The translations under genes were made by a program, and so were the position numbers. The notes beneath the pieces were generated by a model, which saw nothing but the letters and a program-made list of their open reading frames with translations, was not told the origin of the DNA and made no database searches. This document shows positions 1 through 7,551 of a stretch of 64,000 nucleotides of DNA, piece after piece. How positions within the stretch are numbered: position 1 is the stretch's first letter; every line of letters begins with the position of its first letter. This DNA comes from Burkholderiales bacterium (GTDB lineage Bacteria > Pseudomonadota > Gammaproteobacteria > Burkholderiales > Burkholderiaceae_C), in NCBI GenBank assembly GCA_016223165.1, contig JACRPO010000003.1:1-64000 (forward strand), written 5' to 3'.

Positions 1-2709
1 AGCCAGATCGACGCGCTCGGCACCACGCAACTGGCCAACCTCACGACCGCGCAGATCGTGGCCATGAGCACGGCGCAGCTCACGGCACTCGGCACCTCCG
101 ACCTCAATTCGCTCGGCACTTCCCAGTTCGCCGCCCTCACCACGAGCCAGGTGGCGGGCCAGACCACGACGCAGATTTCCAGCCTCGACACCGTCGACCA
201 GGTGGTGCTCAGCAGCGCCCAGATCCGCGCCATGACGACGGCACAGATCGCCGCGCTCGAAACCGCCGATGTGGCCTCGCTCACTTCGGCGCAGGTCGCG
301 GCACTGACGACCTCCCAGGTGCGGGCGCTCCAGACGGCCGATGTCGCCGCGCTCGAAACCACCGACCTCGCCGGCATGGGCACGGCTCAGATCGCGGCGC
401 TCAGCACCAGCCAGGTCGACGCGCTCGGCACGACGCAGCTGTCCAACCTGACCACGGCGCAGCTCGTGGCCATGAGCACGGCGCAGCTCACGGCGCTCGG
501 CACCTCTGACCTCAATTCGCTCGGCACTTCGCAGTTCGTCGCCCTCACCACCAGCCAGGTGGCCGGCCTCACGACCACGCAGATTTCCAGCCTCGACACC
601 GTCGATCAGGTGGTGCTGTCCAGCGCCCAGATCCGTGCGATGACCACCGCGCAGATCGCTGCATTGGAGACGGCCGACGTGGCCGCCCTCACCTCCTCGC
701 AGGTGGCCGTGCTCACGACGGCGCAGGTGCGAGCCCTCGAAACCGCCGATGTGGCCGCGCTGGAGACGACCGACCTCGCCGGCATGGGCACGGCACAGAT
801 TGCCGCGTTCAGCACGAGCCAGATCGACGCGCTCGGCACGACCCAGCTGTCGAACCTCACCACCGCGCAGGTGGTGGCACTGAGCACTGCCCAGGTCGCC
901 TCGCTCGGCACCTCCGACCTCAACTCGCTGGGCACGTCCCAAGTCGCCGCACTCACGACGAGCCAGATCGCAGGCCTGACGACGACGCAGATCTCGAGCC
1001 TCGACACCGTCGACCAGGTGGTGCTCGGCAGCGCCCAGATCCGCGCCATGACGACGGCACAGATCGCCGCGCTCGAAACCGCCGATGTCGCCGCGCTCAC
1101 CTCGGCGCAGGCCCTGGTGCTCACCACCGCCCAGGTTCGAGCCCTCGAGACGGCCGATGTGGCCGCCCTCGAGACGACTGACCTGGCTGCCATGGGCACG
1201 GCGCAGATCGCCGCCTTCAGCACGAGCCAGATCGACGCGCTCGGCACCACGCAGCTGGCCAGCCTGACCACGGCACAGCTCGTGGCCATGAGCACGGCGC
1301 AGCTGACGGCGTTGGGCACCTCCGACCTCAATTCGCTCGGCACCACACAGTTCGCCGCCCTCACGACCAGCCAGGTGGCCGGCCTCACGACGACACAGAT
1401 CGCGGGCCTCGACACCGCCGACCTCGTGGTGCTGTCGAGCAGCCAGATCCGCGCCCTGACGACGGCGCAGATCGCCGGCTTCGACACCGCCGACGTGGCC
1501 GCGCTCACCTCTTCGCAGGTGGTCGTGCTGACCACGGCGCAAGTGCGCGCCCTCGAGACGGCCGATGTCGCCGCGCTGGAGACGACCGACCTCGCCGCCA
1601 TGGGCACGGCGCAGGTCGCCGCCTTCAGCACCGCCCAGTTCGACGCGCTCGGCACGACACAACTCGTCGCGCTGTCCACGACGCAGCTCGTGGCGGTGAC
1701 GACGGCGGACATCGCGGCACTGTCCACCTCCGACCTCAACGCGCTGACCACAACGCAGTTCACGTCGCTGGAGACGGCTCAGATCCGCGCCCTCACCACC
1801 AGCCAGATCGCGGCGCTGGAGACGGACCAGATCGTGGCGCTGGCCACCGACCAGATCCGGGCCTTGTCCACGGCGCAGATCGTCGCCCTCACCACGGCGC
1901 AGGTGGTGGCGATCGAGACGGCCGACATCGCCGCGCTGACGACGACGCAGATCCACGCCTTCGAGACGGCCGACATCGCCGCCATGACCACCTCGCAGAT
2001 CAACGCGCTGGTGAGCATGACGCCGATCGTGCTCGACCTCGACGGCAACGGCGTGCAGACGACGAGCGTCGCCAACGGCACCAGCTTCGACCTGGGCGGC
2101 ACCGGCGTCGCGCAGCAGTCGGGCTGGGTCGGCCGCGGCGACGGCCTGCTGGCGATCGACCTGAACGGCGACGGCCGCATCAACGACGGGCGCGAGCTCT
2201 TCGGCGCCGCCACGCAGCTCGCCAACGGCCAGCGCGCCGGCAACGGCTTCAACGCCCTGGCGCAGCTCGACAGCAACGGCGACGGCGTGATCAACGCCGG
2301 CGACGCGAAGTTCGCCGACCTGCGCGTGTGGGTCGACGGCAACGGCGACGGCGTCACCGATGCCGGCGAGCTGCGCGGCCTCGTCGAGATGGGCGTGGCC
2401 GAGCTGAACCTCGAGCACGCCACCGGCAGCGAGGTGAACAACGGCAACCTGCTCGGCCTCACCTCCAGCTACACGACGACCGACGGCGAGACGCGCGACA
2501 TGGCCGACGTGTGGTTCACGCGCGCACCGGCCACTGCCGGTCCGGAAATCGACGACCTGCTCGCCGAGGCCCCTGCCGAGCTGCTGCCCGGCAGCGCGCC
2601 GGTCGAGGGCGGCGCCCACCAGGGCACGGTGGCCGGCGCCGGCGCGGCAACGACGACGGCGATGCGTCCCTCGGCGGACGACGACTGGCGCAACCAGCCG
2701 TTGATCTGA
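1..2709 (+). CDS. Giant tandem-repeat protein with C-terminal calcium-binding loops (5' end outside window)
   Basis: The reading frame is already open at base 1, so this is the C-terminal 902 residues of a larger protein; the GTG at 58 is not its start. Residues 1 to about 670 are an almost unbroken run of 8-residue units of the form A-L-x-T-x-Q/D-V/I/L-x. These are followed by a roughly 200-residue tail with EF-hand-like loops: DLDGNG near nt 2035, DLNGDGRIND near 2158, DSNGDGVINAGD near 2269 and DGNGDGVTDAGE near 2335. That tail resembles C-termini of large secreted or surface proteins of the RTX/adhesin type, so export is likely, but no secretion signal can be seen because the N-terminus is missing. 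The T-T-A-Q pattern could act as a helix cap and favour short helices (inference). No enzymatic domain is visible. Confidence 0.85.
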   Translation, partial: SQIDALGTTQLANLTTAQIVAMSTAQLTALGTSDLNSLGTSQFAALTTSQVAGQTTTQISSLDTVDQVVLSSAQIRAMTTAQIAALETADVASLTSAQVAALTTSQVRALQTADVAALETTDLAGMGTAQIAALSTSQVDALGTTQLSNLTTAQLVAMSTAQLTALGTSDLNSLGTSQFVALTTSQVAGLTTTQISSLDTVDQVVLSSAQIRAMTTAQIAALETADVAALTSSQVAVLTTAQVRALETADVAALETTDLAGMGTAQIAAFSTSQIDALGTTQLSNLTTAQVVALSTAQVASLGTSDLNSLGTSQVAALTTSQIAGLTTTQISSLDTVDQVVLGSAQIRAMTTAQIAALETADVAALTSAQALVLTTAQVRALETADVAALETTDLAAMGTAQIAAFSTSQIDALGTTQLASLTTAQLVAMSTAQLTALGTSDLNSLGTTQFAALTTSQVAGLTTTQIAGLDTADLVVLSSSQIRALTTAQIAGFDTADVAALTSSQVVVLTTAQVRALETADVAALETTDLAAMGTAQVAAFSTAQFDALGTTQLVALSTTQLVAVTTADIAALSTSDLNALTTTQFTSLETAQIRALTTSQIAALETDQIVALATDQIRALSTAQIVALTTAQVVAIETADIAALTTTQIHAFETADIAAMTTSQINALVSMTPIVLDLDGNGVQTTSVANGTSFDLGGTGVAQQSGWVGRGDGLLAIDLNGDGRINDGRELFGAATQLANGQRAGNGFNALAQLDSNGDGVINAGDAKFADLRVWVDGNGDGVTDAGELRGLVEMGVAELNLEHATGSEVNNGNLLGLTSSYTTTDGETRDMADVWFTRAPATAGPEIDDLLAEAPAELLPGSAPVEGGAHQGTVAGAGAATTTAMRPSADDDWRNQPLI
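60..1720 (+). repeat. 408-bp higher-order tandem repeat (17 x 24 bp) inside the giant protein gene
   Basis: The 24-bp (8-residue) units are organised into a longer period. The segment reading GTSDLNSLGT starts near 91, 499, 907 and 1315, exactly 408 bp apart, with a degenerate copy near 1723. 408 bp is 17 units, or 136 residues. The arrangement indicates recent amplification of a 17-unit block and likely length variation between strains. Confidence 0.9.
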
Positions 2710-2741
2710 GCCCTCTCCCTCTCTCGCGCTCTCCCGCACGC

Positions 2742-2857
2742 GGCAGCCGAAGGCTGGCGCCTTCGGGGGCGGCAGCCGAAGGCTGGCGCCTCCGTGGGCG
2801 GCAGCCGAAGGCTGGCGCCTCCGTGGGCGGCAGCCGAAGGCTGGCGCCTCCCGGGGC
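2742..2857. repeat. Four tandem copies of a 29-bp hairpin-forming repeat
   Basis: Copies begin at 2742, 2771, 2800 and 2829. Each contains the inverted repeat CAGCC-GAA-GGCTG followed by GGCGCC. The array lies 32 bp after the stop of the giant protein. It is bracketed by pyrimidine-rich CCCTCTCCCTC (about 2711) and its approximate complement GGGAGAGGGGG (about 2858-2868), so the array sits in the loop of a larger stem. It could act as a terminator or as a REP-type element; no T-tract follows. Confidence 0.8.
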
Positions 2858-2942
2858 GGGAGAGGGGGCAGATCGCGCGCCACTTCGCGCGATCACAAGT
2901 GCGGCAGATGGCCTACGGTTGAGCCCAACCGCCCGCCCGCCC

Positions 2943-3797
2943 ATGCCCACGCCGCCCATCCACCTGCACCTGATCGCCTACGACGAGGCCACGCGCATCG
3001 CCGCTTCGGCCCCCGGCTGGCGGATGCTGGACAACCTGGCCAATCCGCGCCCCGACTGGTACGAATACTGGCCGATCCGGCAGCACCTGCTGGCCGCCGA
3101 ACGCGCGGGCGCGCTCGACGACGCGGCCTTCTACGGCTTCTTCTCGCCCAAGTTCACGGCCAAGACGGGGCTGGACCACGCCGCCGTCTCGGCCTTCGTG
3201 GCCACGCATGCGGCAAAGGCCGATGTGCTGCTGTTCTCGCCGCAGCCGGACATGGGTGCGTTCTTCCTCAACGTCTTCGAGCAGGGCGAGACCTTCGACG
3301 CCGGGCTCATCGACGCCTACGGCCGCTTCCTCGCGCACCTCGGCCGGCCGGTGCCGCTGCGCCAGCTGGTGATGGACGCGCGGCAGGTGGTGTTCTCGAA
3401 CTACTTCGTCGCGCGCCCGCCCTTCTGGCGCGAGTGGCTGCGGCTGAACGAGGCGCTGTTCGAGATCTGCGAGGGCGAGCACCACGACCCCGCGATGCAG
3501 GCGCTGAAGCGGGCGCTCACCGTGCGCACGAGCTACGGCGGCGGTGCGCAGCGCAAGGTCTTCCTGATGGAGCGCGCGGCCTCGCTGCTGCTGGCCACGC
3601 AGCCGCAATGGGCGAGCGTGCCGCACGACCCGTTCGGCTTCGGCTGGAGCACCGCGCGCTTCCGCGAGTTTCCGCAGGAGGCCTTCGTGAGCGACGCGCT
3701 CAAGCGCGCCTGGCGCGACACGCGCTGGCCCGAGTACATGGAGGCCTTCGGCAGCATCCGCGACCGCTTCGTCGCCGCGGGGGCGAAAGCGGCGTAG
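2943..3797 (+). CDS. Conserved hypothetical protein, possibly linked to surface glycans
   Basis: A 284-residue soluble protein starting at the ATG at 2943; the frame extends upstream without other support. It has no signal peptide or membrane segment. It begins with a beta-strand-like HLHLIAYDE and contains WYEYWPIRQHL, FYGFFSPKF and LLFSPQPDMGAFFLNVFEQGE, which look like conserved blocks of a folded enzyme. I do not recognise a named family with certainty. Proteins with similar blocks occur among capsule or O-antigen genes, and a sugar cluster lies 2 kb downstream on the other strand, so a role near glycosyl transfer is possible but only inferred. It converges with the rhodanese gene, leaving 12 bp between the stops. 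Confidence 0.7.
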   Translation: MPTPPIHLHLIAYDEATRIAASAPGWRMLDNLANPRPDWYEYWPIRQHLLAAERAGALDDAAFYGFFSPKFTAKTGLDHAAVSAFVATHAAKADVLLFSPQPDMGAFFLNVFEQGETFDAGLIDAYGRFLAHLGRPVPLRQLVMDARQVVFSNYFVARPPFWREWLRLNEALFEICEGEHHDPAMQALKRALTVRTSYGGGAQRKVFLMERAASLLLATQPQWASVPHDPFGFGWSTARFREFPQEAFVSDALKRAWRDTRWPEYMEAFGSIRDRFVAAGAKAA

Positions 3798-3809
3798 GTC
3801 TGGTCTGGG

Positions 3810-5591
3810 CTAGCGCAGCCACACCTTCACGTCCGGAAAGCCCATCAGCTTGAAGATGAAGTGGTTGGCCGCCGCATCGGCCGGGTCGTCGGCGAAGAGC
3901 ACGATCTCGGCATAGCGCGGCACGCCGGCCTTCACGAAGGCCTTCCAGAGATCCTTGGCGGCCTTGGGCGCGCCGTTGGCCTGGACCACCTCGGTCACCG
4001 GCAGGTGCACGACCTTGCCCGCCGGCGGCTTCGTCGGTGCCTGCCGGCCCGAGGCGACGAAGACCCTCGGGTAAGGCGCGGGCGTGCCCGCCACGACGGC
4101 GGCAGCGGCCGCGCCCGCCTCGCTGCCGGCGCCACCGGCGTCAGCCACGAGCATCTCCTTGCGCGGTTCGGCCGCGTAGGACACCGGGCGTGGCGCGGCG
4201 GGCGCCGGCGCTGACGCTTTTGGGGCCGCTGAGGCCGCTGAGGCCGCTGAGGCCGCTGAGGCCGCCGCGGCCACCACCGCCGGCCGCGCCACCTCGAAGC
4301 CGAGCTCGGCCCAGCGGTCGATCGAGTCCATGAAGACCGACACCTTCTTCTGCCCCAGGCTCTCGAGCAGCAGCCAGGCGAGCGCGGCGTTCGCGTCGAG
4401 GCCGCTCTCCGAGACCACGACGGCCTCGTCGGTGGCCTTGACGCCGGCGCGCCCGAGGGCCTCGGCCAGCCGCGCCGGCTCGCGCAGGTGGGCGCGGAAG
4501 ACCTCCGCCGGCACGTTGACGGCAAACGGCAGGTGGCCGCGCCTGAACTCCTCGGCCGCACGCACGTCGATGACGCTGATCTGCGCGCCGCCGAACATGC
4601 GCATCATCTTGCCGCCCCAGGTGTTGAGCCAGCGCGTCTCGCGCATCAGGTAGGGCGCGCCGTAGGTCCAGAAGGGCAGGCCGCGCTCGTCCTGCAGCCA
4701 CTCGAGCTGCGACTCCTTGTACAGCCGCACGCGCGGATAGCCGGCGATGAACCTGAGCGCGAAGAACGGCACCGTCGCCGCGACGCCGCCGCCGCAGTAG
4801 CTGTGCACCTGCTGTTCGGGCTTGACGCCGAGGTAGCCGAGCATGCGCCGGATCTCGTCGGCCGACTTGAAGGTCTTGTCGGCGTTGTAGAGGTCGCCGT
4901 GCGGCAGCATCACGGCGTGCGGGATGTGCCCGGGCCGGTCGAAGAAGGCGGCCTCGCCGAAATGTTGGCTCGGCTCGAGCGCCTCGACGAGCACGTGGTT
5001 GCGCCGGTCGCCCGAGGCGACCAGCATCTCCGGCAATCGCGTGCGCAGCGCCTCCTGCAGCCCGGCGACGCGGAACGATCCGCGCGCCGGCGCCGGCGTC
5101 GCCTCCTTCGTCACCGCGCCACCGGCGGCGCGCCACTGGTGCAGGCCGCCGTCGAGCACGAAGAGGTCGCCGGCCGGCACGCCCGCGTGCAGCAGCTCGA
5201 AGAAGAGCCAGGTCGCCATCATCGAGCCGCCCTGGTCGTAGACGACGATGCGCCGCCCCGGGCTCACGCCCCACGACTGCACGCGGCGCTCCACCTCGGC
5301 GGCGCTGGCCTCCCGGGGCCCGAAGCGGTAGAGGTCGACGCCGACCGCGCCCGGGATGTGCTGGGCCAGGAAGGCCTGCGTTCCCGAGGCGTCGAGCAGC
5401 AACAGGTCGCCCTGGCCGAGGTTGCGCTGCAGCCAGGCGGCGCTGACGAGGTTGCCGCGGGGGCCGTCGGCGGCGGCCGTGGCCGAAGCGCCCGTGGCCG
5501 GCTGGGCCATGGCCGTGGCAGCGAATGCGGCGACGAACGCCAGGCCCAGGCCGAGGCGCAGCTGCCCCAGGACCCTGTGGATGAACGACAT
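3810..5591 (-). CDS. Exported multi-domain rhodanese (sulfurtransferase-like) protein
   Basis: A 593-residue protein. I chose the ATG at 5591 because AAGGAGG lies just upstream and a signal peptide with an Ala-rich core ending ATAMAQ follows, so it should act in the periplasm. Three rhodanese modules are visible at roughly residues 40-155, 175-310 and 320-435, and a degenerate fourth after an Ala/Pro linker at about 500-593. In module 1 the active-site cysteine position reads VVYDQGG (Asp), so it should be inactive. Module 2 carries CGGGVAAT, a plausible catalytic loop. Module 3 reads VVSESGLD and lacks Cys. One catalytic domain with structural repeats is therefore likely. The substrate is unknown; thiosulfate or a persulfide carrier would be typical for the family. 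Confidence 0.85.
   Translation of the reverse strand: MSFIHRVLGQLRLGLGLAFVAAFAATAMAQPATGASATAAADGPRGNLVSAAWLQRNLGQGDLLLLDASGTQAFLAQHIPGAVGVDLYRFGPREASAAEVERRVQSWGVSPGRRIVVYDQGGSMMATWLFFELLHAGVPAGDLFVLDGGLHQWRAAGGAVTKEATPAPARGSFRVAGLQEALRTRLPEMLVASGDRRNHVLVEALEPSQHFGEAAFFDRPGHIPHAVMLPHGDLYNADKTFKSADEIRRMLGYLGVKPEQQVHSYCGGGVAATVPFFALRFIAGYPRVRLYKESQLEWLQDERGLPFWTYGAPYLMRETRWLNTWGGKMMRMFGGAQISVIDVRAAEEFRRGHLPFAVNVPAEVFRAHLREPARLAEALGRAGVKATDEAVVVSESGLDANAALAWLLLESLGQKKVSVFMDSIDRWAELGFEVARPAVVAAAASAASAASAASAAPKASAPAPAAPRPVSYAAEPRKEMLVADAGGAGSEAGAAAAAVVAGTPAPYPRVFVASGRQAPTKPPAGKVVHLPVTEVVQANGAPKAAKDLWKAFVKAGVPRYAEIVLFADDPADAAANHFIFKLMGFPDVKVWLR
4225..4260. repeat. 9-bp tandem repeat (GCCGCTGAG x4) in the rhodanese linker
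   Basis: Four perfect copies of GCCGCTGAG lie in frame in the rhodanese gene and encode a repeated Ala-Ala-Ser linker between module 3 and the C-terminal domain. It belongs to a set of 9-bp arrays seen throughout the window. Confidence 0.9.
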
Positions 5592-5721
5592 GCCTTCCTC
5601 CTTCGCCCGCCCCGCGGCGGCCGTGGGTGCCACGCTACGGCAGCGCCGCCGGCAGCGCGCGCGTCATCCGACAGGCGACGTTTCGAAGGGGCTGACCTGC
5701 GCCGAGCGAGGGCGCGGAGAC

Positions 5722-5864
5722 GGCCCGGAAACGACCCGGAGAGCGCCCGGTGAGCGCCCGGAAACGGCCCGGAGAGCGCCCGGAGATGGCCCGGAAACGG
5801 CCCGGAGAGCGCCCGAAGATGGCCCGGACACAGCCCGAAAGCAGCCGGGACACAGCCCGGGCGT
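5722..5864. repeat. 11-bp tandem repeat array, about 13 units
   Basis: Units follow GGCCCGGAAAC / CGCCCGGAGAG / CGCCCGGAGAT with few substitutions and a strict 11-bp period. The array fills the gap between the rhodanese start (5591) and the stop of the next minus-strand gene (5874), so it lies upstream of the rhodanese gene. 11 bp is close to one helical turn, so a repeated protein-binding surface or a simple minisatellite are both possible. Confidence 0.85.
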
Positions 5865-5873
5865 GGCGCGCCT

Positions 5874-6782
5874 TCAGGCGTCGACGCGGTCGGCGGCGCC
5901 GAGGCGGACGATGCCCGCGTGCGGCAACCGGCAAGGCGGCGCCCACGGCGGCAGCGAGGTGCACACGCGCCGCCCGGCGGCGAGCGCGACGACGAGCGCG
6001 AAAGACTCGCAGCCGACCACCCAGGTGCTGACACCGATGGCGCCGGCCAGCGTGGCGTGGCGGTCGAGCGAGACATCGGCGCCGCCGCTGGCACCCCGGC
6101 CGCGCTGCGCGACGATCCACGCGTCGTACTTGCCCGGCGGATCCGAGGGATGCGGACGCAGCCGGATCGGTGCCGCCGCCGGCATGCCGGCGGCGACGCG
6201 TTGGTCCATGAAGTGGTCGAGCGCCTGGAACTCGCCCGGCACGCCGCGGCCCCAGTCGCTGCGCATCGGCTCGAGCACGTAGAGCACCTGTGCCGGCGCC
6301 GTTGGCGGCGCGATCTCCGCCGCCTCGGCGCGCAGGTACAGGTTGTCGAAGCAGCGAACCACGGCCCCCGGAAAGCAGCGCTCGGCGATCGCGCGGGCGC
6401 CCTCGTCGGTGACCCAGAACTCGTCGGGCCACACCGTCTCGCCGTCGCGCTCGAAGCGCATCGGGTAGTTGATCCAGTGGTCGATCACCGCCGCCGAGAA
6501 CAGGCCGCGCTCGCGCGCCAGCCGGCGGGCGCGATGCTCGAGGTCGCTGGCCCAGCCCGTGCCGCTGAGCAGCATGGCCGCGCCGTCGAGCGCCGCCTCC
6601 AGCGCGTGCCCGCTGCCCGCAGGCGCGGCGGCGCCGAAGCGGCCGCGGAACAGGCGCGCCGCCGGGCCGTCCATCACCGGCCGCAGGCTCAGGTCGGGCC
6701 GGCGCAGCCAGGGCAGGATGACGTTGCAGGCGCCGGCATCGTGGCAGACGACGGCCAGCGGCGAGCGCAGGTCAGGCGACAT
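5874..6782 (-). CDS. Probable glycosyltransferase-like protein at the end of the sugar cluster
   Basis: A 302-residue protein. The start is the ATG at 6782, which overlaps the end of the acetyltransferase gene by 11 bp and implies translational coupling; an upstream in-frame extension is low complexity. It has no signal peptide. Visible blocks are VVCHDAGACNVILPWL at the N-terminus, DHWINYPMRF, DEFWVTDEGA, CFDNLYL, and a C-terminal LRPHPSDPPGKYD followed by a Gly/Ser-rich loop (GVSTWVVGCESFALVVAL). The HP-SDP-KYD element followed by a C-terminal nucleotide-binding-like half resembles GT-B-type capsule or sialyl-type transferases, but I cannot name a family. It is last in the six-gene operon, consistent with using the sugar made upstream. 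Confidence 0.6.
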   Translation of the reverse strand: MSPDLRSPLAVVCHDAGACNVILPWLRRPDLSLRPVMDGPAARLFRGRFGAAAPAGSGHALEAALDGAAMLLSGTGWASDLEHRARRLARERGLFSAAVIDHWINYPMRFERDGETVWPDEFWVTDEGARAIAERCFPGAVVRCFDNLYLRAEAAEIAPPTAPAQVLYVLEPMRSDWGRGVPGEFQALDHFMDQRVAAGMPAAAPIRLRPHPSDPPGKYDAWIVAQRGRGASGGADVSLDRHATLAGAIGVSTWVVGCESFALVVALAAGRRVCTSLPPWAPPCRLPHAGIVRLGAADRVDA

Positions 6783-7551
6783 GCGCAGGCTCCGCCGCCG
6801 GTGCCGCGCAGGCCCGGCCGTTGGCCGGTGCCGCGGATGAGGCGGATGACGTGGATGAGGCGGATGAGGCGGATGAAACCGAAGCATCGGCGATCAGCGA
6901 CTGCGACTGCACGGCGTCCGCCGCCACTGCAGCGGCCGGCTGCGCGAAGCGCGCGAACTGCACGATGTCGGTCGGCACGCCGTCGATCATCTCCTGCGCG
7001 CGGCGGACACCCTCGCGCTGCATGCCCGAGCGCTCGGCCACCGTGAGCATGGCGCGGTTGCAGGCCAGCGTGCCGGCGGTCAGCTTGCGCAGGCCGGGCG
7101 TGGTGAGCAGCCAGTCGGTGAGCAGCCGCCAGGCCTCCAGGCCGATGCCCTGCCCCCACACGGCGCGCTCGCCGAGCAGGATGCCGACATCGGCGGTGCC
7201 GTGCGGCAGCGAGCGGTAGGCGGTGAGCGTGCCCACCGGGATCTCGCCGCGCTCGCTGGCGTCGGGCTTGGCCACGCGCAGGCTGACGAAGAGGTTGGCG
7301 CTGCCGGCCGGGCCGTCGAAGCTGGCGAAGTAGCGCTCGCAGCTCTCGCGCGTGTGGCGCACGAAGCGCTGGTTGCTGTAGCGCACGACCTCGGGGTCGT
7401 TGAGCCAGGCGAGGTAGGTGTCGGTGATGTCGGCCGCGGTGAAGGGCCGCAGGCGCACGCGCCGGCCCTGCAGCAGCGGCGGCAGCGGCGTGGCAGGCAT
7501 CGGGGGCATCGCGGGTATCGCGAGCACTCCGCTCGGCACTGCGGGCGTCAT
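6772..7551 (-). CDS. GNAT-family N-acetyltransferase (sugar cluster)
   Basis: A 259-residue GNAT enzyme (RimJ/RimL type) with LRPFTAADITDTYLAWLNDPEVVRYSNQ near the N-terminus and the acetyl-CoA loop region VWGQGIGLEAWRLLTDWLL, followed by LTAGTLACNRAMLTVAERSGM. The start is the ATG at 7551, overlapping the upstream stop as ATGA. In this setting it should acetylate the amino group placed on the sugar by the neighbouring aminotransferase, the job of WbpD in the Wbp pathway, although WbpD is a different (hexapeptide) fold. Both ends are extended by 9-bp repeats: PAMPPMPAT near the N-terminus and a Ser/Ala/Thr run near the C-terminus, encoded by GCGGATGAG-like units at about 6833-6877. Confidence 0.85.
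   Translation of the reverse strand: MTPAVPSGVLAIPAMPPMPATPLPPLLQGRRVRLRPFTAADITDTYLAWLNDPEVVRYSNQRFVRHTRESCERYFASFDGPAGSANLFVSLRVAKPDASERGEIPVGTLTAYRSLPHGTADVGILLGERAVWGQGIGLEAWRLLTDWLLTTPGLRKLTAGTLACNRAMLTVAERSGMQREGVRRAQEMIDGVPTDIVQFARFAQPAAAVAADAVQSQSLIADASVSSASSASSTSSASSAAPANGRACAAPAAEPAHVA

Noticed and set aside
606..1763. Long minus-strand frame opposite the repeat protein
   Set aside because: It is the antisense of a GC-rich, in-phase repeat; composition is Ser/Val/Ala/Arg monotone with no family features.
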